Source of the DNA: Tessaracoccus sp. | GTDB taxonomy: Bacteria > Actinomycetota > Actinomycetes > Propionibacteriales > Propionibacteriaceae | Direction of reading: 5' to 3' | Assembly (NCBI RefSeq): GCF_016714275.1 | Contig: NZ_JADJNP010000001.1 | Coordinates: 1,054,001-1,118,000, forward strand | Length of the DNA stretch: 64,000 bases | In this document: positions 17,428 through 27,278 of the stretch, piece after piece | How the letters are laid out: the number at the start of each line of letters is the position of its first letter | How positions within the stretch are numbered: position 1 is the first letter of the stretch | The notes under the pieces: generated by a model | Databases searched by the model: none | Told to the model about the DNA's origin: nothing | The model's input: only the letters and a program-made list of their open reading frames with translations | Program-made: the position numbers and the translations under genes

Positions 17428-18540
17428 TTACGCGGCGGATTCGCTCTTCTTGCGCCAGCGGATGCCGGCGTCGATGAAGCCGTCAATGTCGCCCTGGAAC
17501 ACGGCCTCCGGGTTGCCGACCTCGTGCTCGGTGCGCAGGTCCTTGACCATCTGGTACGGGTTCATCACGTAGGACCGCATCTGCGCGCCCCACGAGTTGC
17601 CGCCGTCGCCCTTGAGCGCGTTCATCTCCTTCTCGCGATCCTGGCGGGCCTTCTCAAGGAGGCGGGCCTGGAGCACGCGGAGGGCCGCGGCCTTGTTCTG
17701 CAGCTGCGACTTCTCGTTCTGGCAGCTGACGACGATCCCCGTCGGCAGGTGCGTGATGCGGACGGCGGAGTCGGTGGTGTTGACCGACTGGCCGCCGGGT
17801 CCGGACGAACGGAAGACGTCGATGCGCAGCTCACCCTCGGGGATGTCGATGTGATCGGTCTCCTCCGTGACGGGCAGCACCTCAACGCCGGCGAACGACG
17901 TCTGGCGGCGGCCCTGGTTGTCGAACGGCGAGATGCGCACCAGGCGGTGCGTGCCCTGCTCGACCGACAGCGTGCCGTAGGCGAACGGCGCCTTGATGGC
18001 GAACGTTGCGGACTTGAGGCCCGCCTCTTCCGCGTAGGACGTGTCGTAGACCTCGACCGGATAGCCGTGACGGTCGGCCCAGCGCATGTACATGCGCATG
18101 AGCATCTCGGCGAAGTCGGCGGCGTCGACGCCACCCGCCTCGGCGCGGATGGTCATCAGCGCGTCGCGCGGGTCGTACTCGCCCGAGAGCAGCGTGCGGA
18201 CCTCGAGCGCCGAGACGTCGGAACCCAGCTTCTCCAGTTCGCGGCTAACCTCGGCGCGCGCGTCGGCGTCGCCCTCCTCCTCGGCGAGCTCGAGCATGAC
18301 CTCGGCGTCCTCAAGTCGGGACCGCAGCCCGACGAGCCTGTCGACCTCACCCTGCTTGAACGACAGCTGGGACGTGACGCGCTGGGCGTTGTCCTGGTCG
18401 TCCCACAGATTCGGCGCGGCGACCTGGTCCTCCAGCTCGGCGATCTCGGCACGGAGTTTTGCGAGGTCGGCGACGGCCTCGATCGAATCGAGGGATCGGC
18501 CGAGGTCCGAGATACGAGCGGTCAGGTCTTCGTTAGCCAC
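17428..18540 (-). CDS. prfB: Peptide chain release factor 2
   Basis: 370-aa class I release factor that reads UGA and UAA. The stop-recognition tripeptide SPF is in [14 protein letters not shown] and the peptidyl-hydrolysis GGQ in [15 protein letters not shown]. The frame is uninterrupted, so the autoregulatory +1 frameshift known from enteric prfB is absent, as in many actinobacteria. Start set at GTG 18540 ([14 protein letters not shown]); there is no clear Shine-Dalgarno, but TAGACT lies 8 nt upstream, suggesting a near-leaderless transcript. Lies upstream of ftsE, an arrangement conserved in actinobacteria. Confidence 0.95.
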   Translation of the reverse strand: MANEDLTARISDLGRSLDSIEAVADLAKLRAEIAELEDQVAAPNLWDDQDNAQRVTSQLSFKQGEVDRLVGLRSRLEDAEVMLELAEEEGDADARAEVSRELEKLGSDVSALEVRTLLSGEYDPRDALMTIRAEAGGVDAADFAEMLMRMYMRWADRHGYPVEVYDTSYAEEAGLKSATFAIKAPFAYGTLSVEQGTHRLVRISPFDNQGRRQTSFAGVEVLPVTEETDHIDIPEGELRIDVFRSSGPGGQSVNTTDSAVRITHLPTGIVVSCQNEKSQLQNKAAALRVLQARLLEKARQDREKEMNALKGDGGNSWGAQMRSYVMNPYQMVKDLRTEHEVGNPEAVFQGDIDGFIDAGIRWRKKSESAA

Positions 18541-18614
18541 AGTCGGGCAGTCTACCTCGGGCGGTACCCTGTGTGAGTTCACGCACGATCGCGTGACGGG
18601 TGAGAGGACCTGAG

Positions 18615-19070
18615 ATGGCTGCGACGAAGGATCGGCTGAAGCGAGACCTGGCGGCTGCGCTGCGCGCCAAGGACGAGCCCGCCAAGACGAACATCCGGAT
18701 GATGATGGGCGCCATCACCGTTGCCGAGGTCGCCGGCGCCACCGCCCGTGAATTGAGCGACGCCGAGGAGATCGCCGTCGTCACCAAGGAGATGCGGCAG
18801 CGCCGCGACGCCGCCGCCGTCTACGCGGAGGCCGGACGGACCGACCTCGCCGAGAAGGAGACCGCAGAGGCGGACTTCATCTCCCAGTACCTCCCCACTC
18901 CCCTCACCGAGGACGAACTGGTGGCGCTCGTCGACGAGGCCATCGCCGCGCTGGGCGAGCCGCCGACGATGAAGCACATGGGCGCTGTCGTGAAGGCCGT
19001 GGGCGTTAACGCCGAGGGCCGCGCGGAGGGCAAGCAGATCGCGGCGCTCGTCCGGTCCCGGCTGGGCTGA
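18615..19070 (+). CDS. GatB/YqeY domain protein
   Basis: 151-aa YqeY-family protein, related to the tail domain of the amidotransferase subunit GatB. Recognisable blocks: [20 protein letters not shown] at the start, [19 protein letters not shown] in the middle and [20 protein letters not shown], a conserved glycine-containing motif. Exact role is not established; the family is thought to bind tRNA. ATG at 18615 follows GAGAGGA. Stop and next start overlap (TGATG), so the two genes form a unit. Confidence 0.88.
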   Translation: MAATKDRLKRDLAAALRAKDEPAKTNIRMMMGAITVAEVAGATARELSDAEEIAVVTKEMRQRRDAAAVYAEAGRTDLAEKETAEADFISQYLPTPLTEDELVALVDEAIAALGEPPTMKHMGAVVKAVGVNAEGRAEGKQIAALVRSRLG

Positions 19071-19456
19071 TGCTCTCTCACGCCCTGGCCGAGCGGTTGC
19101 GCGACGCTGTCGCTTGGCGTCCCTCCCCCGGTGACCGGTTCTTCATTCCCAACAAGGAGATGGACGACGAGGTCTTCCACATCGCGGAGATGACGGTCGA
19201 GGTGCACACCCACCACGGCGTCGAGACCGTCAAGTTCAACGGGACGACGGAGTGGGCGCTGGACTCGCTCCCCAAGGACGACGTGCTGTGGCTCCCCCGC
19301 GAGGACCAACTGCGGAGCCTCCTGGGCGAGCATTTCGTGGCTTTGGAGCAGCAGCCCGACGGCTGGGTCGTCACCTACCGCGCGGCGGACGGCAACCACC
19401 GCACCCGCGCCGGCGACGTCGAGGACGCCTACGCCCTCGCCGTCCTTGGCGAGTAG
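19070..19456 (+). CDS. Conserved actinobacterial protein of unknown function
   Basis: 128 aa, a family often seen in actinobacteria and sometimes labelled a CpaE-like pilus protein without experimental basis. Conserved blocks: PGDRFFIPNKEMDDEVFHIA, FNGTTEWALDSL and VLWLPREDQLRSLLG. No signal peptide or membrane segment. Start overlaps the stop of the YqeY gene by one base. I do not propose a function. Confidence 0.8.
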   Translation: MLSHALAERLRDAVAWRPSPGDRFFIPNKEMDDEVFHIAEMTVEVHTHHGVETVKFNGTTEWALDSLPKDDVLWLPREDQLRSLLGEHFVALEQQPDGWVVTYRAADGNHRTRAGDVEDAYALAVLGE

Positions 19457-19509
19457 TGGCGCGGACGAGTGGCCCGCGACCGCGTCGATGAACTAGCCTG
19501 TGTCCGCTC

Positions 19510-19583
19510 GCGCGCATAGCTCAGTTGGTTAGAGCACCTCCCTTACAAGGAGGGGGTCGGGGGTTCGAGTCCCTCTGCGCGCA
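19510..19583 (+). tRNA. tRNA-Val (anticodon UAC)
   Basis: 74-nt cloverleaf: acceptor GCGCGCA pairs with TGCGCGC (discriminator A at 19583; CCA not encoded), D arm around TAGCTCAGTTGGTTAGAGC, anticodon stem CCTCC/GGAGG with loop CTTACAA giving anticodon TAC, and T loop GGTTCGAGTCC. It reads GUA and probably GUG valine codons. No integrase is adjacent. Confidence 0.95.
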
Positions 19584-19645
19584 CCGAAAGCCACGCTGGC
19601 TCGCCTGCCCGAGTTGGTCGCATCAGGCGGGCTACTGTGGGAGCC

Positions 19646-20344
19646 ATGATCGAGGCTGTGACCGACGCGACCGAGTTGGGGCGCGTGTACGACGACGTTC
19701 TTGAGCCGAGCTTTCCGCCCACGGAACTCGTGACGCGCGACGAGTTCGTCGCGGCCGGCGCCGCCCAGGACCTGGATGTCCTCGTGGCCCGCGCCGACGA
19801 CGACGGCATTCAGGGCGTGATCGTCGGCGCGCAGCACGGTTCCGGGGTGCTTGTGAACTGGCTCGCCGTCGGCGGCGGCACGCGGGGCGGCGGCGTCGGC
19901 GGCCTGCTCCTCGACGCCGGGCTCGCCCGCTGGATCGGCAGGGACGGCGTCGCCGTCGTCCTCGGCGAGGTCGAGCGACCCGACGTGTTCTCCGCGCACC
20001 CGCAGCATGGGGACCCGGAGCGACGTCTCGCGTTCTACGCGCGCCGCCGCGCGACCGTGCTCGACATGCCCTACTACGAGCCGCCGCTCCGCGAGGGCAT
20101 GGAGCGGCTCCGCGGCCTGCTGCTCGTCGTCCTCGCCACCGCCGAGCAGGCGTCGGCGCCGCGTCTCCTCACGCCCGCCGAGACGGGCGCCGTGCGCGAC
20201 GTCCTCCTCGGCACGATCGGCCGCGCGGAACCAGGCGACGACGAGACGGCCCGGATCTACGCCGTCGTCGACGATCCGGCTGGCCTCCGGCTCCTCCCGC
20301 TCTCCGACTACGCGTCGACGCCCCTCTCCGTCGCCGACCGGTGA
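19646..20344 (+). CDS. GNAT-family acetyltransferase-like protein
   Basis: 232-aa GNAT-like protein. The beta-bulge and acetyl-CoA segment is NWLAVGGGTRGGGVGGLLLD at about 72-91, where RGGGVGG stands in for the usual Q/RxxGxG/A loop. The N-terminus (DDVLEPSFPPTELVTRDEFV) fits the substrate side and the C-terminus continues with RRATVLDMPYYEPP. The substrate is unknown. ATG at 19646 is preceded by TACTGT 7 nt upstream, so the transcript may be leaderless. Stands alone between tRNA-Val and a 39-nt palindrome. Confidence 0.7.
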   Translation: MIEAVTDATELGRVYDDVLEPSFPPTELVTRDEFVAAGAAQDLDVLVARADDDGIQGVIVGAQHGSGVLVNWLAVGGGTRGGGVGGLLLDAGLARWIGRDGVAVVLGEVERPDVFSAHPQHGDPERRLAFYARRRATVLDMPYYEPPLREGMERLRGLLLVVLATAEQASAPRLLTPAETGAVRDVLLGTIGRAEPGDDETARIYAVVDDPAGLRLLPLSDYASTPLSVADR

Positions 20345-20358
20345 GGGCCGAGGCGCTG

Positions 20359-20397
20359 GCAGGCTTTCGGTGTACTGGCAGTACGCCGAAAGCCTGC
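20359..20397. promoter_or_regulatory. 39-nt near-perfect palindrome
   Basis: GCAGGCTTTCGG (20359-20370) and CCGAAAGCCTGC (20386-20397) are perfect inverted copies, and the inner GTACTG/CAGTAC extends the symmetry almost to the centre, with one wobble pair. It lies 15 nt after the GNAT gene and 50 nt before the aldo/keto reductase. There is no T-run, so it is either a non-canonical terminator or an operator for a dimeric repressor. Confidence 0.6.
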
Positions 20398-20411
20398 GCC
20401 GTCGGGCCTAG

Positions 20412-21434
<1,023 letters not shown>

Positions 21435-21509
21435 GCCACCATCAGCGCACGGCATCGACTGCGAAACACGCGTGATGACTACTGGTGTTTCTTTTTCCGA
21501 ACACGCTGC

Positions 21510-21522
21510 TAAAATCGGTCCA
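21510..21522 (+). promoter_or_regulatory. Leaderless promoter -10 of XRE/nucleotidyltransferase pair
   Basis: TAAAAT at 21510-21515 followed by 6 nt and the ATG at 21522, without a Shine-Dalgarno. CGGTC and GACCG flank the start codon as 5-bp inverted repeats and could be read by the XRE protein encoded here. Confidence 0.6.
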
Positions 21523-22301
21523 TGACCGAACTCGCCACCGCTTTGAGTGTCGCCCGTAGCGCCGCGGGTATCTCGCTGCGCGACCTGGCTCGAATCGGGA
21601 GACTGTCGCCATCAGTGATCTCCAAGGCCGAAAATGGCTCGGACGTGGCGATGAGCACTTACCGTCGGCTGATCGATGCTGCCGATCTTGGTCCCGACCT
21701 GAGACCGTTGGGTAGACCGGAGGCTACCTATGTTGCGCGCGCCTTGCTTGAGGACGAGGACACCTACGAAGCCCCTCTTCCGGCGGATTTTCCGTACTGG
21801 ATCGAGCGGTGGCAGAGGCTCGGAATCGTGGACGACCAAGGTCGAGCAACCAACGAACGCCTGCTTGCGATGCGCGCGGGACGTTCGGGCTACCTGGCAC
21901 GGCGGCCCATGTCCGTCAGGCTCCCCCGCGTCGGCACCGCTGCCGAGATCGGAAAGGCACTCGGAAGCTCGGGGGTCGAGTACGCGATCACAGGCGGCGC
22001 TGGCGCGAACCGCTTGGTGTCGTATGCGAGCGAACCTTGGCCCGTGCTCTACGTGAGTGACCTCGCCAAAGCAGTCGAAGCCCTGGGGATCATTCCCCGT
22101 CTTCCGGGACAGTTCGGCCCATCCACCACGCTAATTGCCTTCGATGGGTTCAACGACAGCGGACGCTGGCAGAGCCAGCCGAGCGGCCTCTGGTATGCCG
22201 CGCCCTGGCAGATCGTCCTCGACTGCTACGGCGGCGTCGACCGCATGATCAACCAAGCAGACGTGATCCTTGACTCCTGGGAAGACAACTCAAACGATTG
22301 A
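21522..22301 (+). CDS. XRE-HTH regulator with AbiEi-like C-terminal domain, putative antitoxin
   Basis: 259 aa. Residues ~5-60 are an XRE-type HTH (LSVARSAAGISLRDLARIGR, LSPSVISKAENG). After a linker, ~130-255 resemble the C-terminal part of long AbiEi antitoxins: EYAITGGAGANRLVSYASEP, WPVLYVSDLAKAVEALGI and APWQIVLDCYG near the end. The combination of an XRE head with an AbiEi-like tail is unusual. It overlaps the next gene by up to 32 nt, and that gene encodes a nucleotidyltransferase-like protein, so the pair looks like a toxin-antitoxin module. Start supported by a leaderless TAAAAT box. The AbiEi relationship is inference from pattern. Confidence 0.65.
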   Translation: MTELATALSVARSAAGISLRDLARIGRLSPSVISKAENGSDVAMSTYRRLIDAADLGPDLRPLGRPEATYVARALLEDEDTYEAPLPADFPYWIERWQRLGIVDDQGRATNERLLAMRAGRSGYLARRPMSVRLPRVGTAAEIGKALGSSGVEYAITGGAGANRLVSYASEPWPVLYVSDLAKAVEALGIIPRLPGQFGPSTTLIAFDGFNDSGRWQSQPSGLWYAAPWQIVLDCYGGVDRMINQADVILDSWEDNSND

Positions 22302-23274
22302 CCGCCGCGATGGCAACCGCTCGAACCAGCACTTGAAGCGCTTCAGGCCACATACGACGGATGAGCCCGAACGGGCGGCCGTCGCAGGCCCGGGCCGCCG
22401 CGTTGAGACGCTGGACCCGACGCTTGTCACAACGAGGGCGTTCCTATGCCGCGCGCTCGATGGCCTCGCCGCCCAGTTCGAGGCCGTAACCGTCATCGGC
22501 TCCCACGCGGTACACGAGCGCACGAAGCGCCTTCCCGATGTCGAATCTACCTCGACCAAGGACGGCGACCTCGCCCTGACGCCAGAACTGGCCACCGATG
22601 AGCCGAGCATCGAAGCCCTGATGCGACGGCAAGGCTTCCGCCCCCTGATGGAGATCGCAGCCGACCTATCCGATGGTCACCGTGGCAAGACCCGTTGGCT
22701 CTCCAGGCCGGGCCTTTGGGGAACAGGAATCGACGACGCGGGTCAGCCCATCGAAGAGGTCGACCTGCTCGTTCCCGAACCATTGGCTGGCGGCAAGGGA
22801 CGCTCGACCCGCTCGATGCCCGCGCACGGGAAGGCGAAGATCGGGCGCGTCTCCGGTATCGAACTCGCAATCCTGGAACGCGACCTGGTCGAGTTCGAGA
22901 ACTTCGAGGACGGCACAACCCGACCAGCGTACGTGGCTCGGCCATCCGGCATCATCTGTGCCAAGGCCCAGAAGATCTGCGACCGACTCGACCCTGACCG
23001 TCCCGAGCGAGCTGCCAACGTCGGCAAGGACATGGTTGACATGTGGCGTTGCATGGCCGTTAGCGATCCCAGGGAAGTCGAGGAGCAGTTCTCCCGAAAC
23101 CAGACCCACCCGACGATGGGCGCTGCGATCTCAGAAGGACGCGCGAAGCTCGTGCGGCTCCTCCGCGGCAGCGAACTGGAGGGCCGGGTCACGGATTCGC
23201 TCGAAGCATTGGGTGCAGACCCCAGCGGCGTGCCCGAGCTATTCGCCAAATGGCGCGCGCGACACACCCTCTGA
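22270..23274 (+). CDS. Nucleotidyltransferase-like protein, putative toxin partner
   Basis: About 334 aa if the TTG at 22270 is used. No strong ribosome binding site is visible and translation may be coupled to the upstream gene or start further in. The core from about residue 50 has a nucleotidyltransferase look: FEAVTVIGSHAVHERT with GSHAVHE at the GG/GS position, STKDGDLALTPEL with the Asp pair, and a helical C-terminal half (ICAKAQKICDRLDP, AANVGKDMVDMWRCM) as in AbiEii/MNT-type proteins. Pairing with the preceding XRE/AbiEi-like gene suggests a toxin, but no biochemical role can be read from the sequence. Confidence 0.6.
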   Translation: MTPGKTTQTIDRRDGNRSNQHLKRFRPHTTDEPERAAVAGPGRRVETLDPTLVTTRAFLCRALDGLAAQFEAVTVIGSHAVHERTKRLPDVESTSTKDGDLALTPELATDEPSIEALMRRQGFRPLMEIAADLSDGHRGKTRWLSRPGLWGTGIDDAGQPIEEVDLLVPEPLAGGKGRSTRSMPAHGKAKIGRVSGIELAILERDLVEFENFEDGTTRPAYVARPSGIICAKAQKICDRLDPDRPERAANVGKDMVDMWRCMAVSDPREVEEQFSRNQTHPTMGAAISEGRAKLVRLLRGSELEGRVTDSLEALGADPSGVPELFAKWRARHTL

Positions 23275-23304
23275 GGGGAGCAACACGGACGAGGATGGCC
23301 GACC

Positions 23305-23580
23305 TCACGCGTCCAGGCGGATCTCGAAGCCCGCGCGGCCTTCGACCGTGCGAGGAGTCACGCGGCGGTTCGCGACGCGGGCTCCGGCGGGGCCGTCGAG
23401 CATCCAGCCGAGCGCCTCGTCGACGGCGGACTCCGGGCCCTCGAGCTCGGCCTCGACGGAGCCGTCGTAGCGGTTGCGCACCCACCCGGCCAGGCCGGCG
23501 CCGCGCGCGACGGCCCACAGCGAGTACCGGTAGCCGACGCCCTGCACCCTCCCGGTGACGACGACGTGGACTCTCTTCAT
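23305..23580 (-). CDS. acyP: Acylphosphatase
   Basis: 91-aa small enzyme hydrolysing carboxyl-phosphate bonds. Hallmarks: VVVTGRVQGVGYRYSLWAVA with the catalytic Arg in the GRVQGVGYR loop, and GWVRNRYDGSVEAELEG with the catalytic Asn. Length is normal. Lies just downstream of the ABC permease on the same strand (20-nt gap), probably read through from that operon. Confidence 0.95.
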   Translation of the reverse strand: MKRVHVVVTGRVQGVGYRYSLWAVARGAGLAGWVRNRYDGSVEAELEGPESAVDEALGWMLDGPAGARVANRRVTPRTVEGRAGFEIRLDA

Positions 23581-23600
23581 GCCGCCATCCTGACACAGCG

Positions 23601-24809
23601 TCACACCGCCCGCAGGGCCACCGTCGGCGAGAGCCGGGCCGCGCGCACGGCCGGATAGAGCCCCGCGAGGGCACCGACGACGACCGCGATCCCTGGTCCC
23701 GCGGCGGTCGCCGACAGCGGGATCACGACGGGCTGGTCGCTGACGAGGGCCAGGACCGTCGCTGTGCCGGTACCCAGCAGGAGGCCCGCCAGCCCTCCGA
23801 GGAGAGCGAGCGCCGCGGCCTCGGTCAGGAACTGGGTCGCGATGTGGACCGGGCGCGCCCCGAGAGAGCGCCGAAGCCCGATCTCTCCGCGCCGCTCGAT
23901 GACCGTCACGACCATCGTGTTCGCGATGCCGATCGCGCCGACGAGCAGGGCGATGCCTGCCAGCACGACACCCAGAGTGCTCAGCGAGTCGTCGGTCGTG
24001 GCGCGGGCCTCGGCGAGGTCGGTCAGCGCGGTGACCGCGACGTAGGGCGATCCCGGGCTGGCGGCGGAGGCGAGCGACTCCCTGATCTGATCGATCCTTC
24101 CGGGCTCGGCGCGGACGTACATCGCGGCGATCTCGCCGATCGCCGCTCCCTCGAAACGAGCCTGTACCCACCGATCCCCGAGGATGGCCGAGGCGTCGAT
24201 CTCCGCGGCCAGTCCCGCGGACTCCAGCACGCCGATCACCCCGTACCACTCGCCGCCGATCCATACCCGGTCGCCCGGACGCACGCCTCCGAGCCTCTCG
24301 GCAGCGGCACGTCCCAGCACAGCCACCGGCAGCCCGCGTGTGGCGTCGTCGAACCATCGCCCGGTGGCGAGTCGTGCCTCGATCGCCGCGAACACGTCCG
24401 GGCGGGCGACGGCGACCCGGATGCCGTTGGTCTCGACGACGGGCACGACGTCGGTCCGGTAGACCGACAGGCCGTCCGGGGCGGTCTCGAAGACGCCGAC
24501 GTCTGCGACGCCGTCGACCCGCCGCACCATCTCCGGAGCGACCTTCGGCAGCGGCACCTGCGCCTCACTCGGCCCTTGCGCGGGTGTGACCACGGCGAGG
24601 TTTGCGCCCATCCGGTCCAGTTCGGCCAGCAGGTGGGCCTGGTTCGATGCCGCGGCGCCGGTCAGCGCGGTCAGGGAAGCGATGCCGAGCGCCACACCGA
24701 GCGCGGCCAGCGCGGCACGCTGCGGCCTGCCGGACAGGCCGAGCCATGCCGTGCGCAGCAGATCACGCAGCCGGAAGCAGCTCCGTCGAGGTGGGGCCTG
24801 AACCATCAC
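23601..24809 (-). CDS. MacB/FtsX-type ABC transporter permease
   Basis: 402-aa permease. One transmembrane helix near residues 33-55 (AALAALGVALGIASLTALTG), a periplasmic MacB-like core (~56-270), then three helices at about 279-303, 331-357 and 367-388; the FtsX-domain signature VIERRGEIGLRRSLGARPVH is present. The start is GTG 24809 or ATG 24806, both overlapping the stop of the ATPase gene. With the ATPase, adaptor and lipoprotein genes it forms a MacAB-like mechanotransmission complex. Substrate unknown. Confidence 0.88.
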   Translation of the reverse strand: MMVQAPPRRSCFRLRDLLRTAWLGLSGRPQRAALAALGVALGIASLTALTGAAASNQAHLLAELDRMGANLAVVTPAQGPSEAQVPLPKVAPEMVRRVDGVADVGVFETAPDGLSVYRTDVVPVVETNGIRVAVARPDVFAAIEARLATGRWFDDATRGLPVAVLGRAAAERLGGVRPGDRVWIGGEWYGVIGVLESAGLAAEIDASAILGDRWVQARFEGAAIGEIAAMYVRAEPGRIDQIRESLASAASPGSPYVAVTALTDLAEARATTDDSLSTLGVVLAGIALLVGAIGIANTMVVTVIERRGEIGLRRSLGARPVHIATQFLTEAAALALLGGLAGLLLGTGTATVLALVSDQPVVIPLSATAAGPGIAVVVGALAGLYPAVRAARLSPTVALRAV

Positions 24810-25483
24810 GATCCCCCTTCGACGACGCGACCATCCACGAGCCGCACGCGCCGAGGAAACCGCTCGGCGACGCCGGGATCGTGCGTCACCAGCACGACGG
24901 CGGTGCCCGCCTCCGCGATCTCCGCGAGGAGCGAGACGATCGCGGCGCCGGTCACCGAGTCCAAGGCCCCCGTCGGCTCGTCCGCGAAGAGCACGGCGGG
25001 GTTCCTGACGAGCGCCCGCGCGATCGCGACCCGCTGTTGCTCCCCGCCGGACAGCTCGCCTGGCCGGTTCCGTAGTCTGTGCCCGAGACCGACGGCCTCC
25101 AAGGCCCGGATCGCACGATCTCGCCGCGCCCTCGGAGGCACGCCCGCGTACAGGAGCCCGGAGGCGACGTTCTCCGTCGCCGACACGGTCGGCAGGAGGT
25201 GGAACTGCTGGAACACGAAGCTGATCCGCGCGGCCCGCACAGCAGAGTGTTCCGACTCACGCAGCCCGCCGAGCTCTCGGCCCTCGACGAGCACGTCGCC
25301 ACCAGTGGGCTCTTCGAGCGTGCCGAGGATGGACAGCAGCGTGCTCTTGCCGGAGCCGGAGGCTCCGACGATGGCGAGCTGCTCGCCGGGGTCGATGCGC
25401 AACCAGGTCGGATGCAGCGCGGTGACCGGCGGGCTTCCCGGATAGGTCTTCGAGACGCCGCGCACCTCTATCGCGGCCGTCAT
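24806..25483 (-). CDS. MacB/LolD-type ABC transporter ATPase
   Basis: 225-aa ATPase. Walker A GASGSGKST (about 40-48), Q-loop FVFQQFHLLPTVSATEN, signature [16 protein letters not shown], Walker B AVLFADEPTGALDS, switch His in LVTHDPGV. The PTGALDS form is typical of the macrolide/lipoprotein exporter class. Its ATG overlaps the adaptor gene stop by 4 nt; it drives the adjacent permease. Confidence 0.93.
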   Translation of the reverse strand: MTAAIEVRGVSKTYPGSPPVTALHPTWLRIDPGEQLAIVGASGSGKSTLLSILGTLEEPTGGDVLVEGRELGGLRESEHSAVRAARISFVFQQFHLLPTVSATENVASGLLYAGVPPRARRDRAIRALEAVGLGHRLRNRPGELSGGEQQRVAIARALVRNPAVLFADEPTGALDSVTGAAIVSLLAEIAEAGTAVVLVTHDPGVAERFPRRVRLVDGRVVEGGS

Positions 25484-26592
25484 CGCGCCAACACCGCCTC
25501 GTCGTCCTCCCTGAGCCGCCGCGCCCCGGCGGGGGCGCCGTCGACATCGCTCCCGGAGGCGAGGACCTGGACCCTCGCGTCGGCGACCAGCCCGATCGCG
25601 ACCGGTACGCGCACGATCCCTTCCGTGGTCTGTACCTCGACGGCGTAGCTATCGCGTGCCGTAGCGATCAGCGCCGTCGCAGGGACGATCAGGGTCTCGT
25701 CGGTCCGCACGCCGTTCTTCACGAGCACCCGTACGGAGCCGGGCCCGACCTCGGCGACCTTCGTCTGGTCGGGGAACTCGACCACCGCCGTCGGGGGCGT
25801 GGTCTGGCCCTCCTCCTTGGCGGGCTGTCCGCCCGGGTCGACGGCGGCCAGCTTCGCCTTCACCTTCTTCCCGTCGGAAAGCACGACCGTCACCCGCGTC
25901 CCGGGCTGCAACTCCCGGGCCTGGGCCGCAGTGAGCTTCGCCACGGCGCGGAGCCTGGTGGCGGTGTATGCCAGCGGGCTGACCCCCGTCTGGCCCAGCC
26001 TCCCCGTGACCTGCGCCACCCGGATGCCCGGCGCGTTCACCACGACCACGTCGGAGTTGGCGACGACGCCCGTCACTGGAACGCCGAGCTTCCGCTGCCA
26101 TTTCCTGACCGCGTCCCTGGTCCACCAGTCGAACCGGGTGTCCGGCTTCCGGGTGAAGAAGCCGAGGCGGGCCAGGTTGCGCTCCAGCTGCAACACGTCC
26201 TTGCCGTCGCGCACGCCGCGGGCGAGCTCCCGCCAAAAGGGCCTCGCGCCCCTCAGCAGGATCACCGGCCGCCCGTCCGCCTCGTAGACGGGCGAGCCGA
26301 CCTTCACCACCTTCCCGACAGCGGGAAGCGCGGTGAGCATCCCCGCCGCCGTCGGCAGTTCGACCGCGTCGTCGTACCCGAGCGTGGCGTTCAGCCGCAG
26401 CTCGTTGATCAGGGTGCCGCGCACCACGGGCGCCGTCACCGCAGGCGCGGGCGCGTTTCCCTCGGCGGCCGGCGATGCGGGTGCCCACGGCTTCCGCTCC
26501 CAGACCAGCACTCCCCCGGCGACGACCGCCGCTACCACGACGGCAACGACCACGGCGCGCAGCCACCGACGCCTTCCCGTGCGAGCGATCAC
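25480..26592 (-). CDS. Membrane-fusion/adaptor protein with peptidoglycan-binding domain
   Basis: 370-aa adaptor of the MacAB-like exporter. Residues ~10-30 are a membrane anchor (AVVVAVVVAAVVAGGVLV). It continues with an HlyD-type barrel (PVVRGTLINELRLNATLGYD), a PG_binding_1 domain at about 145-190 (VLQLERNLARLGFFTRKPDT, AVRKWQRKLGVPVTG) inserted between halves, and C-terminal beta domains (VLVKNGVRTDETLIVPATAL). The peptidoglycan-binding insert is typical of adaptors in Gram-positive bacteria. GTG start at 26592 overlaps the lipoprotein gene stop (GTGA). Confidence 0.88.
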   Translation of the reverse strand: MIARTGRRRWLRAVVVAVVVAAVVAGGVLVWERKPWAPASPAAEGNAPAPAVTAPVVRGTLINELRLNATLGYDDAVELPTAAGMLTALPAVGKVVKVGSPVYEADGRPVILLRGARPFWRELARGVRDGKDVLQLERNLARLGFFTRKPDTRFDWWTRDAVRKWQRKLGVPVTGVVANSDVVVVNAPGIRVAQVTGRLGQTGVSPLAYTATRLRAVAKLTAAQARELQPGTRVTVVLSDGKKVKAKLAAVDPGGQPAKEEGQTTPPTAVVEFPDQTKVAEVGPGSVRVLVKNGVRTDETLIVPATALIATARDSYAVEVQTTEGIVRVPVAIGLVADARVQVLASGSDVDGAPAGARRLREDDEAVLAR

Positions 26593-27278
26593 GAGCCGGC
26601 CTCGGTCGCGAGCTCGTCCATGACCCGCCACGGCTCGAACGGCGCGTCGGCGCTCGTGCCGAAGCTCAGGTTGCTCTTCGGATCCCAGCACGCCTTCAGC
26701 AGCTCGCGGAACTCGTCCTCGGTCATGTCCTCGGGCAGCAGGACGCCGCTCATCTTCGAGAAGTCGGGGTCGGCGATCTGAGGGAACCCGTTCGTGCGGG
26801 CGCACTGTGCGAAGGCCAGCGCCTGCTTCTCCTGCTCGGCCAGCATCTCCTTGTGGGCCGGATCGGTGTTCGGGTCGAACGGCGGCTGCACGAAGCCGGG
26901 ATGCCTCTTCTCACACGCGGCGTACGCGTCCTGGGTGTCGGCGTCAGCGAAGGCCGTGGCCTTGGCCGCTGCCACCCAGGTGTTGCCTGCGTCGTCGCCC
27001 TCCATTCCGAGCAGACCTTCGCCGCCGCTCTCGCTGGAGATTTCGTGTAGGCCCTGCTTCCCGGCGGTCCCCTCCGTCGGCACCTTGACGAGGACCTGGC
27101 CGCTGTCGTTGATCCGCGCCTCGACACCCGACGACGTCAGGCAGGCGAGGAAGGTGGCCGCGTCGTCGGCCCCTTTCGCGCTCGTCAGGCTCGACGGCGC
27201 TGGTGTCGGCGCGCCGCCACACCCCGCCAGCGCGACGGCGGCGAGGGCGAGTGCGGGAACGAGAAGACGTACTTTCAT
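26589..27278 (-). CDS. Lipoprotein, first gene of the ABC exporter operon
   Basis: 229 aa with a lipoprotein signal: MKVRLLVPALALAAVALAGC, lipobox LAGC at residues 17-20. The mature part has few recognisable features; four Cys are spread through it (FLACLTSSG, YAACEKRHPG, FAQCARTNGFPQIADPDF, LLKACWDPKS). The FAQCMRxNG-type segment occurs in actinobacterial lipoproteins found beside such exporters. ATG at 27278 follows GAGGAG. Overlaps the adaptor gene by 4 nt and may be the substrate or accessory of the exporter. Confidence 0.8.
   Translation of the reverse strand: MKVRLLVPALALAAVALAGCGGAPTPAPSSLTSAKGADDAATFLACLTSSGVEARINDSGQVLVKVPTEGTAGKQGLHEISSESGGEGLLGMEGDDAGNTWVAAAKATAFADADTQDAYAACEKRHPGFVQPPFDPNTDPAHKEMLAEQEKQALAFAQCARTNGFPQIADPDFSKMSGVLLPEDMTEDEFRELLKACWDPKSNLSFGTSADAPFEPWRVMDELATEAGS

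Noticed and set aside
18460..18540. Possible programmed frameshift in prfB
   Set aside because: The reading frame is continuous from the start and there is no in-frame UGA near codon 25, so this control is absent.
19529..20008. Minus-strand ORF overlapping tRNA-Val
   Set aside because: It runs antisense through the tRNA and the GNAT gene and has no recognisable domain.
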